Source: Streptococcus cristatus
GTDB taxonomy: Bacteria > Bacillota > Bacilli > Lactobacillales > Streptococcaceae
DNA length: 64,000 bases
Reading direction: 5' to 3'
NCBI RefSeq assembly: GCF_003943465.1
Contig: NZ_RJPR01000003.1
Span: 6,109-70,108 of the forward strand
Shown here: piece after piece, positions 34,067-42,668 of the stretch
Position numbering within the stretch: position 1 is the first letter of the stretch
Layout: every line of letters begins with the position of its first letter
Program-made: the position numbers and the translations under genes
Notes under the pieces: model-generated
Told to the model about the DNA's origin: nothing
The model's database searches: none
The model's input: only the letters and a program-made list of their open reading frames with translations

Positions 34067-34630
34067 TTATGATTTCCAATAATCATAATTGTAGGTAGTT
34101 AGGATCATTTGAGTAATTTCTTCAGGCTCTTCCTGAGCTCCGCCAGCTATCCAAAGAGAAATAATCCCCTCGACACTGGATAGGAAGATTTCCAAGGCGT
34201 ATTTCTGAGGGATCTGAAAGTTCTCCTCCAAAAAACGCTGGGTAGCAGCTTTTTGCTTATCACTCAGAATGATACTGGTTATGAACTCTCGAATGGCCCC
34301 GCGAAAGTCAATATAATGGCTTCTGGTCAGGGCATTGATCAGACGTTCATTAGCACTCAGTATATGAAATTTGGCTATCATGAACTGTTTGGAATACTCG
34401 CCTTCTTCTTCAAAAAGACTATAACTATAAAGTTGAGAAATGATGTCGCTTTTGAGGCTATCAATCATCTGATATTTATCTTGGTAGTGGAGATAGAAGG
34501 TGCCGCGATTAATCCCTGCCCGTTTGCAGAGCTTGCTGATGGAGATAGTATCAAACCTTTCCTCTGATAGTAGCTGAATCAGGGCTTCTTTGATGTCTTC
34601 CTTGGTACTAGTTTTCCGTTTCTGGACCAT
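34067..34630 (-). CDS. TetR-family transcriptional repressor
   Basis: A 187-residue regulator. The N-terminal HTH (STKEDIKEALIQLLSE, then ISISKLCKRAGINRGTFYLHY) is typical of TetR; the C-terminal domain resembles the TetR_C_8-like group of Gram-positive exporters. The start at 34630 is preferred, since AAGGAAG lies before it; the open frame to 34774 runs through the operators and the divergent promoter. Two identical-arm palindromes flank the promoter region, so it probably represses itself and the ABC exporter next door. Confidence 0.9.
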   Translation of the reverse strand: MVQKRKTSTKEDIKEALIQLLSEERFDTISISKLCKRAGINRGTFYLHYQDKYQMIDSLKSDIISQLYSYSLFEEEGEYSKQFMIAKFHILSANERLINALTRSHYIDFRGAIREFITSIILSDKQKAATQRFLEENFQIPQKYALEIFLSSVEGIISLWIAGGAQEEPEEITQMILTTYNYDYWKS

Positions 34631-34650
34631 TTTTTCTTCCTTTTTGCTTA

Positions 34651-34738
34651 AATCAACACTTTGTTGATTTTTGATTATTGCTTTTTGTCTAAGCTCATTA
34701 TATAATATCTGTGATTTAGAATCAACACCTTGTTGATT
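34651..34738. promoter_or_regulatory. Divergent tetR / ABC promoters with two TetR operators
   Basis: Operators: AATCAACA-CTT-TGTTGATT (34651-34669) and AATCAACA-CCT-TGTTGATT (34720-34738), centres 69 bp apart. Plus strand: TTGCTT (34678-34683), 17 bp, TATAAT (34701-34706). Minus strand: TTGATT (34725-34720), 17 bp, TATAAT (34702-34697). The -10 boxes overlap, the minus -35 lies inside operator 2, and each operator lies just downstream of one start site. Confidence 0.85.
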
Positions 34739-34772
34739 TAAGGAAACGAGCTTTGAAAAGGAGAGAAGCGAC

Positions 34773-35474
34773 ATGGCTTATATTGAAATGAAACATAGCT
34801 TTAAACGTTATCAGGTAGGTGACACAGAAATTGTTGCCAATCATGATATTTCTTTTGAGATTGAAAAGGGGGAACTGGTCATTATCCTGGGTGCTTCTGG
34901 TGCTGGTAAGTCTACGGTGCTCAATATCCTCGGCGGTATGGATAGCAATGATGAGGGAGACATTCTGATAGACAGCCAGAATATTGCTGACTACAATTCC
35001 CACCAGCTGACGGACTATCGTCGCAATGATGTGGGCTTCGTCTTTCAGTTTTACAATTTGGTGCCCAACCTGACGGCTAAGGAAAATGTCGAATTGGCTT
35101 CGGAGATTGTCAAGGATGCTCAAGATCCAGTGGCCGTTCTAACTGCGGTTGGTATGGAAAATCGCCTTAATAATTTTCCAGCGCAGTTGTCAGGTGGGGA
35201 GCAGCAGCGGGTCTCTATTGCTCGGGCGGTGGCAAAAAATCCCAAAATTTTGCTCTGCGACGAACCGACAGGAGCTCTGGACTACAATACCGGCAAGCAA
35301 GTGCTGCAAATCTTACAGGACATGTCTCGCAATCAAGGAGCGACGGTGATTATCGTGACCCACAATGCTGCCTTAGCTCCCATTGCTGATCGGGTCATTC
35401 GCATGCATGACGCGAGAGTCAAGAGTGTTACAGTGAATGAAGAGCCACAGGATATAAGTACATTGGAGTATTGA
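34773..35474 (+). CDS. ABC transporter ATP-binding protein (MacB/LolD type)
   Basis: A 233-residue ATPase subunit: Walker [11 protein letters not shown]-loop [13 protein letters not shown], signature [15 protein letters not shown], Walker [12 protein letters not shown]. This subgroup (LolD/MacB/FtsE-like) pairs with FtsX-type permeases. It ends one base before the permease gene. Control by the divergent TetR repressor is supported by the operators. Likely role: ejecting a compound or extracting it from the membrane; the inducer is unknown. Confidence 0.95.
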   Translation: MAYIEMKHSFKRYQVGDTEIVANHDISFEIEKGELVIILGASGAGKSTVLNILGGMDSNDEGDILIDSQNIADYNSHQLTDYRRNDVGFVFQFYNLVPNLTAKENVELASEIVKDAQDPVAVLTAVGMENRLNNFPAQLSGGEQQRVSIARAVAKNPKILLCDEPTGALDYNTGKQVLQILQDMSRNQGATVIIVTHNAALAPIADRVIRMHDARVKSVTVNEEPQDISTLEY

Positions 35475-35475
35475 T

Positions 35476-38199
35476 ATGAAGAGAAAGATTTATTGGAAAG
35501 ATATTCTACGCTCCTTCACTAGCTCTAAAGGCCGTTTCCTATCTATTTTAATCCTCATGATGCTGGGTTCTCTAGCTCTCGTGGGACTCAAGGTCGCTCC
35601 TCCCAATATGCGCAGAACAGCAACAGATTACTTGAAAGAGCAGCGAACCATGGACTTGGCCGTTATGGCGGATTATGGATTGGATGCGGAGGATCAGAAA
35701 GAGCTGGCAGATATCAAAGGAGCGGATATCGAATTTGGCTATCTGACAGATGTCACCGTGGACGAGGAGGCCCTCCGAGTATTCTCAGATACCAAGGATA
35801 TTTCAAACTTTCAAGTGGTCTCAGGCCGTCTACCTAAGAAAGAGCAAGAGATTGCTCTGGCTAGCTTTTGGTCTAAGAAGTACAAGCTCGGCCAGGAGAT
35901 TGATCTGACCGAAAAAGCAGGCAGTCGGTCAGTTTTAAAAAACAAGACCTATAAGGTCGTGGGATTTATCAACTCGGCAGAGCTCTGGTCTGATAGAAAT
36001 CTGGGCAATGCGACTAGTGGCAGCGGGGCTTTATCAGCCTATGCTGTAGTCAGCCCCAAGGCCTTTGATACAGATGTTTACAGTATTGCCCGCCTGCGCT
36101 ATCATGATTTAGAAAAGCTGGCTCCTTTTTCAGCAAGCTATCAGGAGCGTTTGGAGCAACACCAGGCAGCTTTGGACAAGAGCCTGGAAGATAACGGAGT
36201 AGCTCGCTTTAAGCGATTAGAGGCAGATGCCAAAAGCACCATTCAGAAGGGCCAAGATAAGATTTCTCAGGCTGAGAGCGAACTGACCCAAGGTAAAAAA
36301 CAGTTAGAGCAAGCTCAGAGTCAGCTAGATCAGCAAAAAAGCCAGCTAGCAGCAGCCCAAGCCGCTTCTATCCTCTCTCCTGCACAGCTCAGCCAGAGTC
36401 AACAGCAGATTCAGGAAGCTGAGTCCCAGCTCAATCAGAAAAAAGCAGAGCTAGCTCAGGCGGAAAAAGACTTATCAGCTAGCAAGGACAAGCTAGCTGA
36501 CGTTAAGGCAAACCTTAGTCGTTTGAAAGAGCCGGCCTATCATAGCTATGACCGCAAGTCTCTGCCAGGTGGGAATGGCTATCATATGTATAAAAACTCC
36601 ATGAATAGTATTGCGTTGATTGGTAATATTTTCCCAGTGGTGCTCTATTTGGTGGCAGCTATAGTGACCTTTACCACCATGACTCGCTTTGTCGATGAGG
36701 AGCGAACAAATGCAGGTGTCTTCAAGGCTCTAGGATATCATAGCCGAGATATCATTCGCAAGTTTGCTCTTTACGGTTTGGTGGCGGGGAGTCTAGGTAC
36801 CCTCATAGGGATTCTGCTGGGACATTATTTCTTGTCGGGGGTGATTTCTTCTATTATTACCAGAGGGATGGTGCTTTCTTCCCCGCATGCATATTTTTAT
36901 GTTTCCTATAGTTTACTGGCCCTTGGACTTTCCCTTCTATCCAGTGTTCTCCCTGCCTATTTGGTGGCGAGACGGGAGCTAACAGAAGAAGCAGCTCATC
37001 TGCTTTTGCCCAAGCCACCAGTCAAAGGCTCCAAGATTTTCTTGGAAAGACTGCCCTTTATCTGGCGACGTCTTAGCTTTACTCAGAAGGTCACAGCACG
37101 CAATATCTTTCGCTATAAGCAGCGAATGTTTATGACTATCTTTGGTGTGGCGGGTTCTGTTGCCCTGCTCTTTGCCGGCCTAGGACTCCAATCTTCTATT
37201 GGTGGTATTCCAAAACGTCAGTTTGAGGAGATTCTGCGATACGACTTGATTGTTGCTTTCAATCCTGGGGAAAATCAAGCCGAACAAGATAAGCTGAAAA
37301 AGATGCTGGCAGATGACTCGATTGCTGATTATCAGGAGATCTATAGTGAAATCTTGACAGAGAAATACAAAGGGAAAAAAGAGACAGAATCAGTCACTTT
37401 AATGGTTACGGACAAGGAAAATTTTGAACCGTTCATCTCGTTAGAAAGTCCTGACAGCCGACAGAAGCTGTCCCTGAATGACGGTGTAGTTGTTTCGGAT
37501 AAATTGGCTCGTATAGCTGGAGTTAGCCCCGGTGGCAGTATAGAGCTGGGTGGCAAGCCTGTCAAGCTCGCAGCAGTCAATGAGAATCATTTTGGCCATT
37601 TTGCCTTTATGAAGGCGACTGACTACCAGAAGATTTACGGCAAAAAGCCCGAGAAAAACGCTTATCTAGTGCGACTCAAGAACCCTTCTAGTAAGAATAT
37701 TGTAGACAAGGCCAATGAATTTATGAGCCTCAAGTCTGTCAAGAGTGTCTCGCAAAATGCTAGCATGGTGAAGCAGTTCAATGTTTTAGCTAATTCTCTT
37801 AATAATACGATGATGATTTTAGTGCTGATTTCCATTCTTTTAGCAGTCGTCATTCTCTACAATCTGACCAATATCAATGTAGCTGAGCGGATTCGCGAGC
37901 TGTCCACTATCAAGGTTTTGGGATTCCATAATAAGGAAGTGACCCTCTATATCTATCGAGAGACCATTATTCTGTCAGTGATTGGGATGGCAGTTGGGCT
38001 TCTAGGCGGTTTCTTCCTGCATCGTTTTTTGATTGAGAAGGTTGCGCCTAGCATTATCAGCTTAAACCCTCAAGTAAGTCCCTCAGTCTATCTGTTTCCT
38101 CTAACTGCGGTGACTCTTATCCTGACCTTGCTTGGCTTCTTTGTCAACTACCGCCTCAGACGGGTGGATATGCTGGAATCACTCAAATCTGTTGATTAA
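35476..38199 (+). CDS. ABC transporter permease with FtsX domains and coiled coil
   Basis: A 907-residue permease. It has an N-terminal membrane segment (about 20-40), an extracellular MacB-like domain, a long Gln/Ala/Ser-rich coiled coil (about residues 249-353), three membrane segments with the first FtsX domain (about 375-510), one segment near 555, a second extracellular part, and the final FtsX domain (about 775-900). The coiled coil probably forms an extracellular stalk. It forms the exporter with the ATPase just upstream. A terminator follows. Confidence 0.92.
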   Translation: MKRKIYWKDILRSFTSSKGRFLSILILMMLGSLALVGLKVAPPNMRRTATDYLKEQRTMDLAVMADYGLDAEDQKELADIKGADIEFGYLTDVTVDEEALRVFSDTKDISNFQVVSGRLPKKEQEIALASFWSKKYKLGQEIDLTEKAGSRSVLKNKTYKVVGFINSAELWSDRNLGNATSGSGALSAYAVVSPKAFDTDVYSIARLRYHDLEKLAPFSASYQERLEQHQAALDKSLEDNGVARFKRLEADAKSTIQKGQDKISQAESELTQGKKQLEQAQSQLDQQKSQLAAAQAASILSPAQLSQSQQQIQEAESQLNQKKAELAQAEKDLSASKDKLADVKANLSRLKEPAYHSYDRKSLPGGNGYHMYKNSMNSIALIGNIFPVVLYLVAAIVTFTTMTRFVDEERTNAGVFKALGYHSRDIIRKFALYGLVAGSLGTLIGILLGHYFLSGVISSIITRGMVLSSPHAYFYVSYSLLALGLSLLSSVLPAYLVARRELTEEAAHLLLPKPPVKGSKIFLERLPFIWRRLSFTQKVTARNIFRYKQRMFMTIFGVAGSVALLFAGLGLQSSIGGIPKRQFEEILRYDLIVAFNPGENQAEQDKLKKMLADDSIADYQEIYSEILTEKYKGKKETESVTLMVTDKENFEPFISLESPDSRQKLSLNDGVVVSDKLARIAGVSPGGSIELGGKPVKLAAVNENHFGHFAFMKATDYQKIYGKKPEKNAYLVRLKNPSSKNIVDKANEFMSLKSVKSVSQNASMVKQFNVLANSLNNTMMILVLISILLAVVILYNLTNINVAERIRELSTIKVLGFHNKEVTLYIYRETIILSVIGMAVGLLGGFFLHRFLIEKVAPSIISLNPQVSPSVYLFPLTAVTLILTLLGFFVNYRLRRVDMLESLKSVD

Positions 38200-38212
38200 T
38201 TAAAAAACAAAG

Positions 38213-38244
38213 CTTTCACTCACTTGATGGGTGGAAGTTTTTTT
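38213..38244 (+). terminator. Terminator of the ABC operon
   Basis: CTTTCACTC (38213-38221) pairs with GGGTGGAAG (38229-38237), nine pairs including G-T, followed by seven T. A TGA-TATAAT promoter (38251-38259) for the next gene begins seven bases later. Confidence 0.9.
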
Positions 38245-38289
38245 GAACTTTGATATAATATTCCTTGTAAAGAAAGAGAAAGACACACG

Positions 38290-39138
38290 ATGACACGAAA
38301 AATTGCCTTATTATCCGATGTGCATGGAAATAGCACAGCCTTGGAAGCAGTACTGGCGGATGCGAGAAGCCAGCAGGTGACAGACTATTGGTTTTTGGGT
38401 GATTTGCTCCTGCCAGGAACCGGTCGCAGGAATATCCTAGATAGGATGGAGCAGCTGCCCATCAGCCTCCAGGTCAGGGGGAATTGGGAAGACAGTCTCT
38501 GGCATGCTTTGCATCAAAAGCTGGATTTGGCTCGTCCCAGCCATCTCTACCTGACCCGGCTCTGCCATTTTGTCCTAGAAGAAATCAAGCCCGAAGAGAT
38601 TGACCGTATGCAGGAACTTCCTCTACAGGTCTTGACAGAAGTAGAGGGATTGAAGATTGCGGTCAGCCACCATCTGCCAGATAAGAATTGGGGACGGGAG
38701 CTGATTCATATTGGCGAGCAGAGCGATTTCGACCGCCTTTTTGAGGGGAATGACTGCGCTGTCGCTGTTTATGGTCATATTCACCAACAGTTTCTCCGTT
38801 ATGGGACTAAGGGCCAGCTGATTATCAATCCCGGCTCCATTGGTCAGCCATTCTTTCTTGATTCAGCTTTGCGTCAGGACTTGCGAGCCCAGTATGCCAT
38901 TTTAGAGATAGATGAGACGGGTCTGGCTGATGTCGACCTTCGGCGCGTGGCTTATGATGTGGAGCAGGAGCTGAGATTGGCTCGGGAGCTCCACTTGCCT
39001 TATTATGAGATTTATCGAGAAAGTTTGGTCAATGGTATCCACCATACCCACAATCACGACCTGCTACGGAAAATCAGTGAGCAGGAAGGCTATGCAGATG
39101 AGATTGCAGCTTTCTTAAAGTCCAGTCGTAACTCTTGA
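38290..39138 (+). CDS. Metallophosphoesterase family protein
   Basis: A 282-residue calcineurin-like phosphoesterase. Motifs in order: LSDVHGNSTALEAV (metal site), FLGDLLLPGTGR, QVRGNWEDS (the GNH/E motif with Asn-Trp), AVSHHLPD, and YGHIHQQFLRY. The phosphodiester or phosphomonoester substrate is unknown. The ribosome site is weak (GAGAAAG). It shares the direction of the Rrf2 gene downstream but is separated by a promoter-like TATAAT, so it may be its own unit. Confidence 0.85.
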   Translation: MTRKIALLSDVHGNSTALEAVLADARSQQVTDYWFLGDLLLPGTGRRNILDRMEQLPISLQVRGNWEDSLWHALHQKLDLARPSHLYLTRLCHFVLEEIKPEEIDRMQELPLQVLTEVEGLKIAVSHHLPDKNWGRELIHIGEQSDFDRLFEGNDCAVAVYGHIHQQFLRYGTKGQLIINPGSIGQPFFLDSALRQDLRAQYAILEIDETGLADVDLRRVAYDVEQELRLARELHLPYYEIYRESLVNGIHHTHNHDLLRKISEQEGYADEIAAFLKSSRNS

Positions 39139-39194
39139 AGTTACACCGTTTTTGATATATAATAGTGAGAGAAGATGATGAGGGAGGAGAAAAA

Positions 39195-39644
39195 ATGCAG
39201 ATTTCTAGCCGTTTCACCATTGCCACCCATATGCTGATTGTTCTGGCTTTGGAGGGGAAAAAACGAAAACTGACAAGTGATATCCTTGCTGGCAGTGTCG
39301 GCGTCAATCCAGTTATTATTCGCAAGACCCTGTCCCAGCTCAAGAATGCCGGGATGATTACCGTTGCTCGTGGGACTGGAGGAGCAGAGATTGCCAAAGA
39401 TTTGAAAGACATTAGCCTGTTGGACGTCTATAGTGCGGTTGAATGTTTAGGCAAGAGCGGCCAGCTCTTTAGCTTTCATGACAAGCCCAATCCAGACTGT
39501 CCTATCGGCAAGAACATTCACAATGTCTTAGACGATCGCTTGGCAGCTATTCAAGCAGCCATGGAAGCTGAATTGGCTCAGACCAGCCTTGACGAGGTCG
39601 TCGCAGCAACCGAAAAAGAAATTAAAGAACAATCTGTTTCCTAG
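39195..39644 (+). CDS. Rrf2-family transcriptional regulator (YwnA-like)
   Basis: A 149-residue Rrf2 regulator: winged HTH near the N-terminus (LTSDILAGSVGVNPVIIRKT, then GMITVARGTGGAEIAK wing). It lacks the three clustered cysteines of the Fe-S type (IscR/NsrR) and has only two Cys, as in YwnA-type members, which suggests thiol- or electrophile-based sensing. The start at 39195 is chosen for GGGAGGAG just upstream; the open frame begins at 39165. Two matching palindromes lie between it and the downstream VOC gene. Confidence 0.87.
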   Translation: MQISSRFTIATHMLIVLALEGKKRKLTSDILAGSVGVNPVIIRKTLSQLKNAGMITVARGTGGAEIAKDLKDISLLDVYSAVECLGKSGQLFSFHDKPNPDCPIGKNIHNVLDDRLAAIQAAMEAELAQTSLDEVVAATEKEIKEQSVS

Positions 39645-39678
39645 TGAGCAGGTTGTTTTTTGTTAAGAATTTTGCAAG

Positions 39679-39741
39679 ATGTAATTGTTGACATTACATT
39701 AAAACCTGCTATACTAATAGATGTAATAAAAACAATTACAA
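39679..39741 (+). promoter_or_regulatory. Promoter with two ATGTAAT-N7-ATTACA operators
   Basis: ATGTAAT-N7-ATTACAT (39679-39699) and ATGTAAT-N7-ATTACAA (39721-39741), centres 42 bp apart. The first overlaps the -35 TTGACA (39688-39693); TATACT (39710-39715) is the -10 after a 16-bp spacer; the second lies at the transcript start. Position between an Rrf2 gene and a VOC gene points to control by that regulator. Confidence 0.8.
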
Positions 39742-39769
39742 TCCGAATAATCTTTCGGAGCAAATGGAG

Positions 39770-39850
39770 ATGTGGAAAACCACATCAAGAAACGTATTTC
39801 TGTTTTGGAGAAATAAAAAAAGATGGAGCAGACGAACTGCTGAAATTTAA
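39770..39850 (+). CDS. Possible 26-codon upstream frame in the VOC leader
   Basis: ATG 39770 with GGAG nine bases before it; the product would be Trp-rich and strongly basic (begins MWKTTSRNVF). The start codon lies in a perfect ATGTGG-AAAA-CCACAT hairpin (39770-39785). It ends 22 bases before the VOC gene start. It may be chance; support is limited to the ribosome site and hairpin. Confidence 0.25.
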   Translation: MWKTTSRNVFLFWRNKKRWSRRTAEI

Positions 39851-39872
39851 AATTAAAGAGAGGAGAAAGTAT

Positions 39873-40730
39873 ATGACTTTTGAATATGAAAGCAAGATTT
39901 ATCTAGGAGAGGTGGCACTTTATGTGGCCGATTTAGCCAGACAAAAGGACTTTTATCAGCGCGTTTTAGGGCTGGAACTTTTGGAAGAGCAGGACGGTCA
40001 GGTGGCTTTGGGCAGGGATGGACAAGTGTTGGTGAGGCTTTTAGCGACCAGTGACCGGCAGTCTGTTAAGTCGGCTTACGGTCTTTATCATCTGGCACTT
40101 TTGCTTCCAAGTCGTCAAGCTTTGGCGGATATTCTTAAGCATTTATCAGAAAATAAAGTTCCTATGGTTGGAGGGGCAGACCACGGTTATAGTGAAGCCA
40201 TTTATCTGAAGGATCCAGAAGGCAATGGCATTGAGCTTTATCGGGACAAGCCTCAGGCTGATTGGGATATTCGAGAAGATGGCCGCATTATCGGAGTGAC
40301 GGAAGCGCTTGCGGCTCAAGAAATCTATGAACAAGGTCAGGGAATCCAGCCGTTTAGTATTGCGGAAGGCACTCGTATGGGCCATGTCCATCTGTCTGTG
40401 AAAAATAGCAGAGCAGCCAGTCATTTTTACCAAAAACTTCTAGACTTGGAGGATAAATTTTCTGTACCTTCTGCTAGCTGGTTGGCATCCGGAAAATATC
40501 ATCATCATTTAGCCGTCAATGAGTGGGGAGGTTCTCACTTGAATCATCGCCAACCGAAGCAACTGGGACTAGCCTATTTTGAAGCGCAAGTAGAAGGGAA
40601 AGAAGACCTAGTAGCTATTTATGAAAATGCTCAGGTCTTACAAGCGCCAGTCCGATGGATTAGCTCCCAAGAGCTAGAAGTCACAGACCCAGATGGAATT
40701 GTGGCAAAAGTTAAGACAAGAGTGGTATAA
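39873..40730 (+). CDS. Two-domain VOC/extradiol dioxygenase-like protein (CatE-like)
   Basis: A 285-residue protein with two vicinal oxygen chelate modules, about residues 8-125 (LGEVALYVADLARQKDFYQR) and 165-280 (MGHVHLSVKNSRAASHFYQK). The layout matches CatE-like catechol 2,3-dioxygenases of Bacillus, with His and Glu ligands in YHLAL, GIELY and MGHVHL. It probably handles quinone- or catechol-like compounds, but that is inference. The start at 39873 follows GAGAGGAG; the longer open frame from 39660 covers promoter DNA. Its leader is about 150 bases. Confidence 0.85.
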   Translation: MTFEYESKIYLGEVALYVADLARQKDFYQRVLGLELLEEQDGQVALGRDGQVLVRLLATSDRQSVKSAYGLYHLALLLPSRQALADILKHLSENKVPMVGGADHGYSEAIYLKDPEGNGIELYRDKPQADWDIREDGRIIGVTEALAAQEIYEQGQGIQPFSIAEGTRMGHVHLSVKNSRAASHFYQKLLDLEDKFSVPSASWLASGKYHHHLAVNEWGGSHLNHRQPKQLGLAYFEAQVEGKEDLVAIYENAQVLQAPVRWISSQELEVTDPDGIVAKVKTRVV

Positions 40731-40764
40731 TAAAGCATATCAAGAAGTTAAAGAAAGAAAAAAT

Positions 40765-41271
40765 ATGTACAAGACTTATTATGCATCACCGATTGGTCAG
40801 ATTCTCATCTTGACGGACGCAAATGCCTTGTTGGGACTTTGGCTGGAGGGCCAGAAATATTTTGGAGCAGGCTACGATTTGGAGCAAGCGCAGCAGGAGG
40901 AGACAGAAATCAGCCGACGCGTCTCTGCTTGGCTGGATGACTATTTTAAGGGAGAAAATCCTGCAATAAATGAAATTCCATTAGCACCCCAAGTAACTGA
41001 GTTCAGAAGCAAGGTTCTGACAGTACTGCAGAAGATTCCTTACGGTCAGACGGCTACCTATTCAGATATTTTGCGGGAATTGCGGGCTGAGTATGGAAAA
41101 ATTGGCTCTGCTAGAGCAGTTGGTGGCGCCATCGGTCACAATCCCATTTCCCTTCTGATTCCTTGTCATCGGATTGTCGGAAGCGACGGCAAATTGACCG
41201 GCTATGCCGGTGGCCTTGATAAAAAAGCCTTCCTGTTGAAACTAGAGGCGGGGGAGAAGACAACAGGATAA
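40765..41271 (+). CDS. ogt: Methylated-DNA--protein-cysteine methyltransferase
   Basis: A 168-residue suicide DNA repair protein that moves the methyl group of O6-methylguanine to its own Cys134 in LLIPCHRIVGS. The DNA-recognition helix SARAVGGAIGHNP precedes it. The start at 40765 gives MYKTYYASPIG, typical of the family; the in-frame extension to 40693 overlaps the VOC gene. The ribosome site is weak (AAAGAAAG). It probably shares an mRNA with the VOC gene 34 bases upstream. Confidence 0.95.
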   Translation: MYKTYYASPIGQILILTDANALLGLWLEGQKYFGAGYDLEQAQQEETEISRRVSAWLDDYFKGENPAINEIPLAPQVTEFRSKVLTVLQKIPYGQTATYSDILRELRAEYGKIGSARAVGGAIGHNPISLLIPCHRIVGSDGKLTGYAGGLDKKAFLLKLEAGEKTTG

Positions 41272-41291
41272 ATAAAACTATTGATAAGCTA

Positions 41292-41315
41292 AAAAAGCAC
41301 CAATCGGTGCTTTTT
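41292..41315. terminator. Bidirectional terminator, ogt / pepQ
   Basis: AAAAAGCACC-AATC-GGTGCTTTTT, perfect 10-bp stem with A and T tracts between converging genes. Confidence 0.93.
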
Positions 41316-41323
41316 CTAGTTTC

Positions 41324-42406
41324 TTAGTCAAAATACAGCAAGTCCTTGCTAGTCTCAGTGAAGAGTTCAAAACCATTCTTAGTGACATAGCCGCAGTCCT
41401 CGATGCGGACGCCGACCTTGCCAGGGATGTAAATACCAGGCTCGACAGAGAAGCACATGCCTTCCTCGATGACCATGTCGTTGCCCTCCATGATGGATGG
41501 AAATTCGTGGACGTCCATACCGATACCGTGGCCGAGACGGTGGTTGAAATACTCGCCATAACCAGCTTTTTCGATGACTTCACGGGCAGCGCGGTCTACT
41601 TCATGAGCTGTGACACCTGGTTTGATAAAATCAAGTGCAGCTTGTTGGGCTTCCAGAGTCAGATAGTAGATATCTTTTTTGAACTGATCTGGCTGGCCGA
41701 CAGCGACAGTCCGTGTCATATCGCTGGCATAGCCATTGACCATGCAGCCCAAGTCAAAGAGGAGGAGGGCGTTGTTTTCGATTTTATTGGCACCGGGAAT
41801 GCCGTGCGGATTGGCTGCGTTATTGCCTGTCAGAACCATGGTTTCAAAGCTCATTTCATAGCCTTCACGCTTGATGGCGAAGTCGATTTGAGCGATGATG
41901 TCTGTTTCAGTATTTTCTAGTGAAATATTGTCAAAACCGATATTGACAGCCTTGTCAGCATATTGGCCGGCTACTAGCATTTTCTGGATTTCATCAGCAG
42001 ACTTAATCAGGCGCAAGCGGTTAATGTAAGGAGTCAGATTGACAAATTCAGCCCCATTAAAAACAGTACGCAGGCCGTGATACTTAGTTAAAATCAGATT
42101 ATCAAACTCGACCGCTACTTGTTTGAAGGCTTGAGATGGTAGAGAAGCTTTGATTTTTTCCCAAGGGTTTTCAGAATCGACATAGCCTACAACCTGAAAG
42201 TCTACGGTAGAAGAAGCACGCTCAACTTCCAGTGCTGGTACGAAAAGGAGTGGCTCATGGTCAGTGTAGACGAATAGGAACATCTGGCGTTCATGTGGAT
42301 CGCTGTAAAAGCCTGTTAGGTAATGGATGGTTACAGGATCGGAGATTACAGCCACATCCTGCTTTTCATTTTCAAGATAAGTGATGATTTGATTGATTTT
42401 TGTCAT
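41324..42406 (-). CDS. pepQ: Xaa-Pro dipeptidase, M24B family
   Basis: A 360-residue creatinase-like N-terminal domain plus M24 metallopeptidase domain. The two-metal site residues appear in FDLGCMVNGYASDMTRT (Asp), HRLGHGIGMDVHEFP (His), CFSVEPGIY (Glu) and VRIEDCGYV (Glu). It cleaves X-Pro dipeptides taken up by this amino-acid-dependent organism. AGAAAGAAGG lies before the ATG. It is divergent from vicR, with 262 bases between. Confidence 0.93.
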   Translation of the reverse strand: MTKINQIITYLENEKQDVAVISDPVTIHYLTGFYSDPHERQMFLFVYTDHEPLLFVPALEVERASSTVDFQVVGYVDSENPWEKIKASLPSQAFKQVAVEFDNLILTKYHGLRTVFNGAEFVNLTPYINRLRLIKSADEIQKMLVAGQYADKAVNIGFDNISLENTETDIIAQIDFAIKREGYEMSFETMVLTGNNAANPHGIPGANKIENNALLLFDLGCMVNGYASDMTRTVAVGQPDQFKKDIYYLTLEAQQAALDFIKPGVTAHEVDRAAREVIEKAGYGEYFNHRLGHGIGMDVHEFPSIMEGNDMVIEEGMCFSVEPGIYIPGKVGVRIEDCGYVTKNGFELFTETSKDLLYFD

Positions 42407-42580
42407 AGTTCAACCTTCTTTCTATGCCTCTATTTTTGCAGAAAAAGTGAAAAAAATCAAGGATTTTAGTGAGGATTCCTCATCCTTGACTGAGATTTTT
42501 GGTAGAAAGAGAGTTGAGTTGAAATTTCTATAAGAATGTTGGAATATAGTGTACGAAAATAGTATTTTTTAAGGAAAATT

Positions 42581-42589
42581 TGATATAAT
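42581..42589 (+). promoter_or_regulatory. Extended -10 of the vicRKX operon
   Basis: TGA-TATAAT at 42581-42589, giving a leader of about 70 bases before vicR. GAAGG lies shortly before the ATG at 42669. Confidence 0.65.
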
Positions 42590-42668
42590 AGTGCTTATGG
42601 AGCGGTAGGACAGATACAAAAACAATAGATGTCTAAGCTTAAAAATTGTATAGATATGAAGGTAAAAA

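Noticed and set aside
36220-36540. Low-complexity repeat region as a tandem DNA repeat
   Set aside because: The periodicity comes from coiled-coil heptads; the DNA has no exact repeat unit.
41507-41920. 137-codon frame antisense to pepQ
   Set aside because: Shadow of the M24 catalytic domain; no independent signals.
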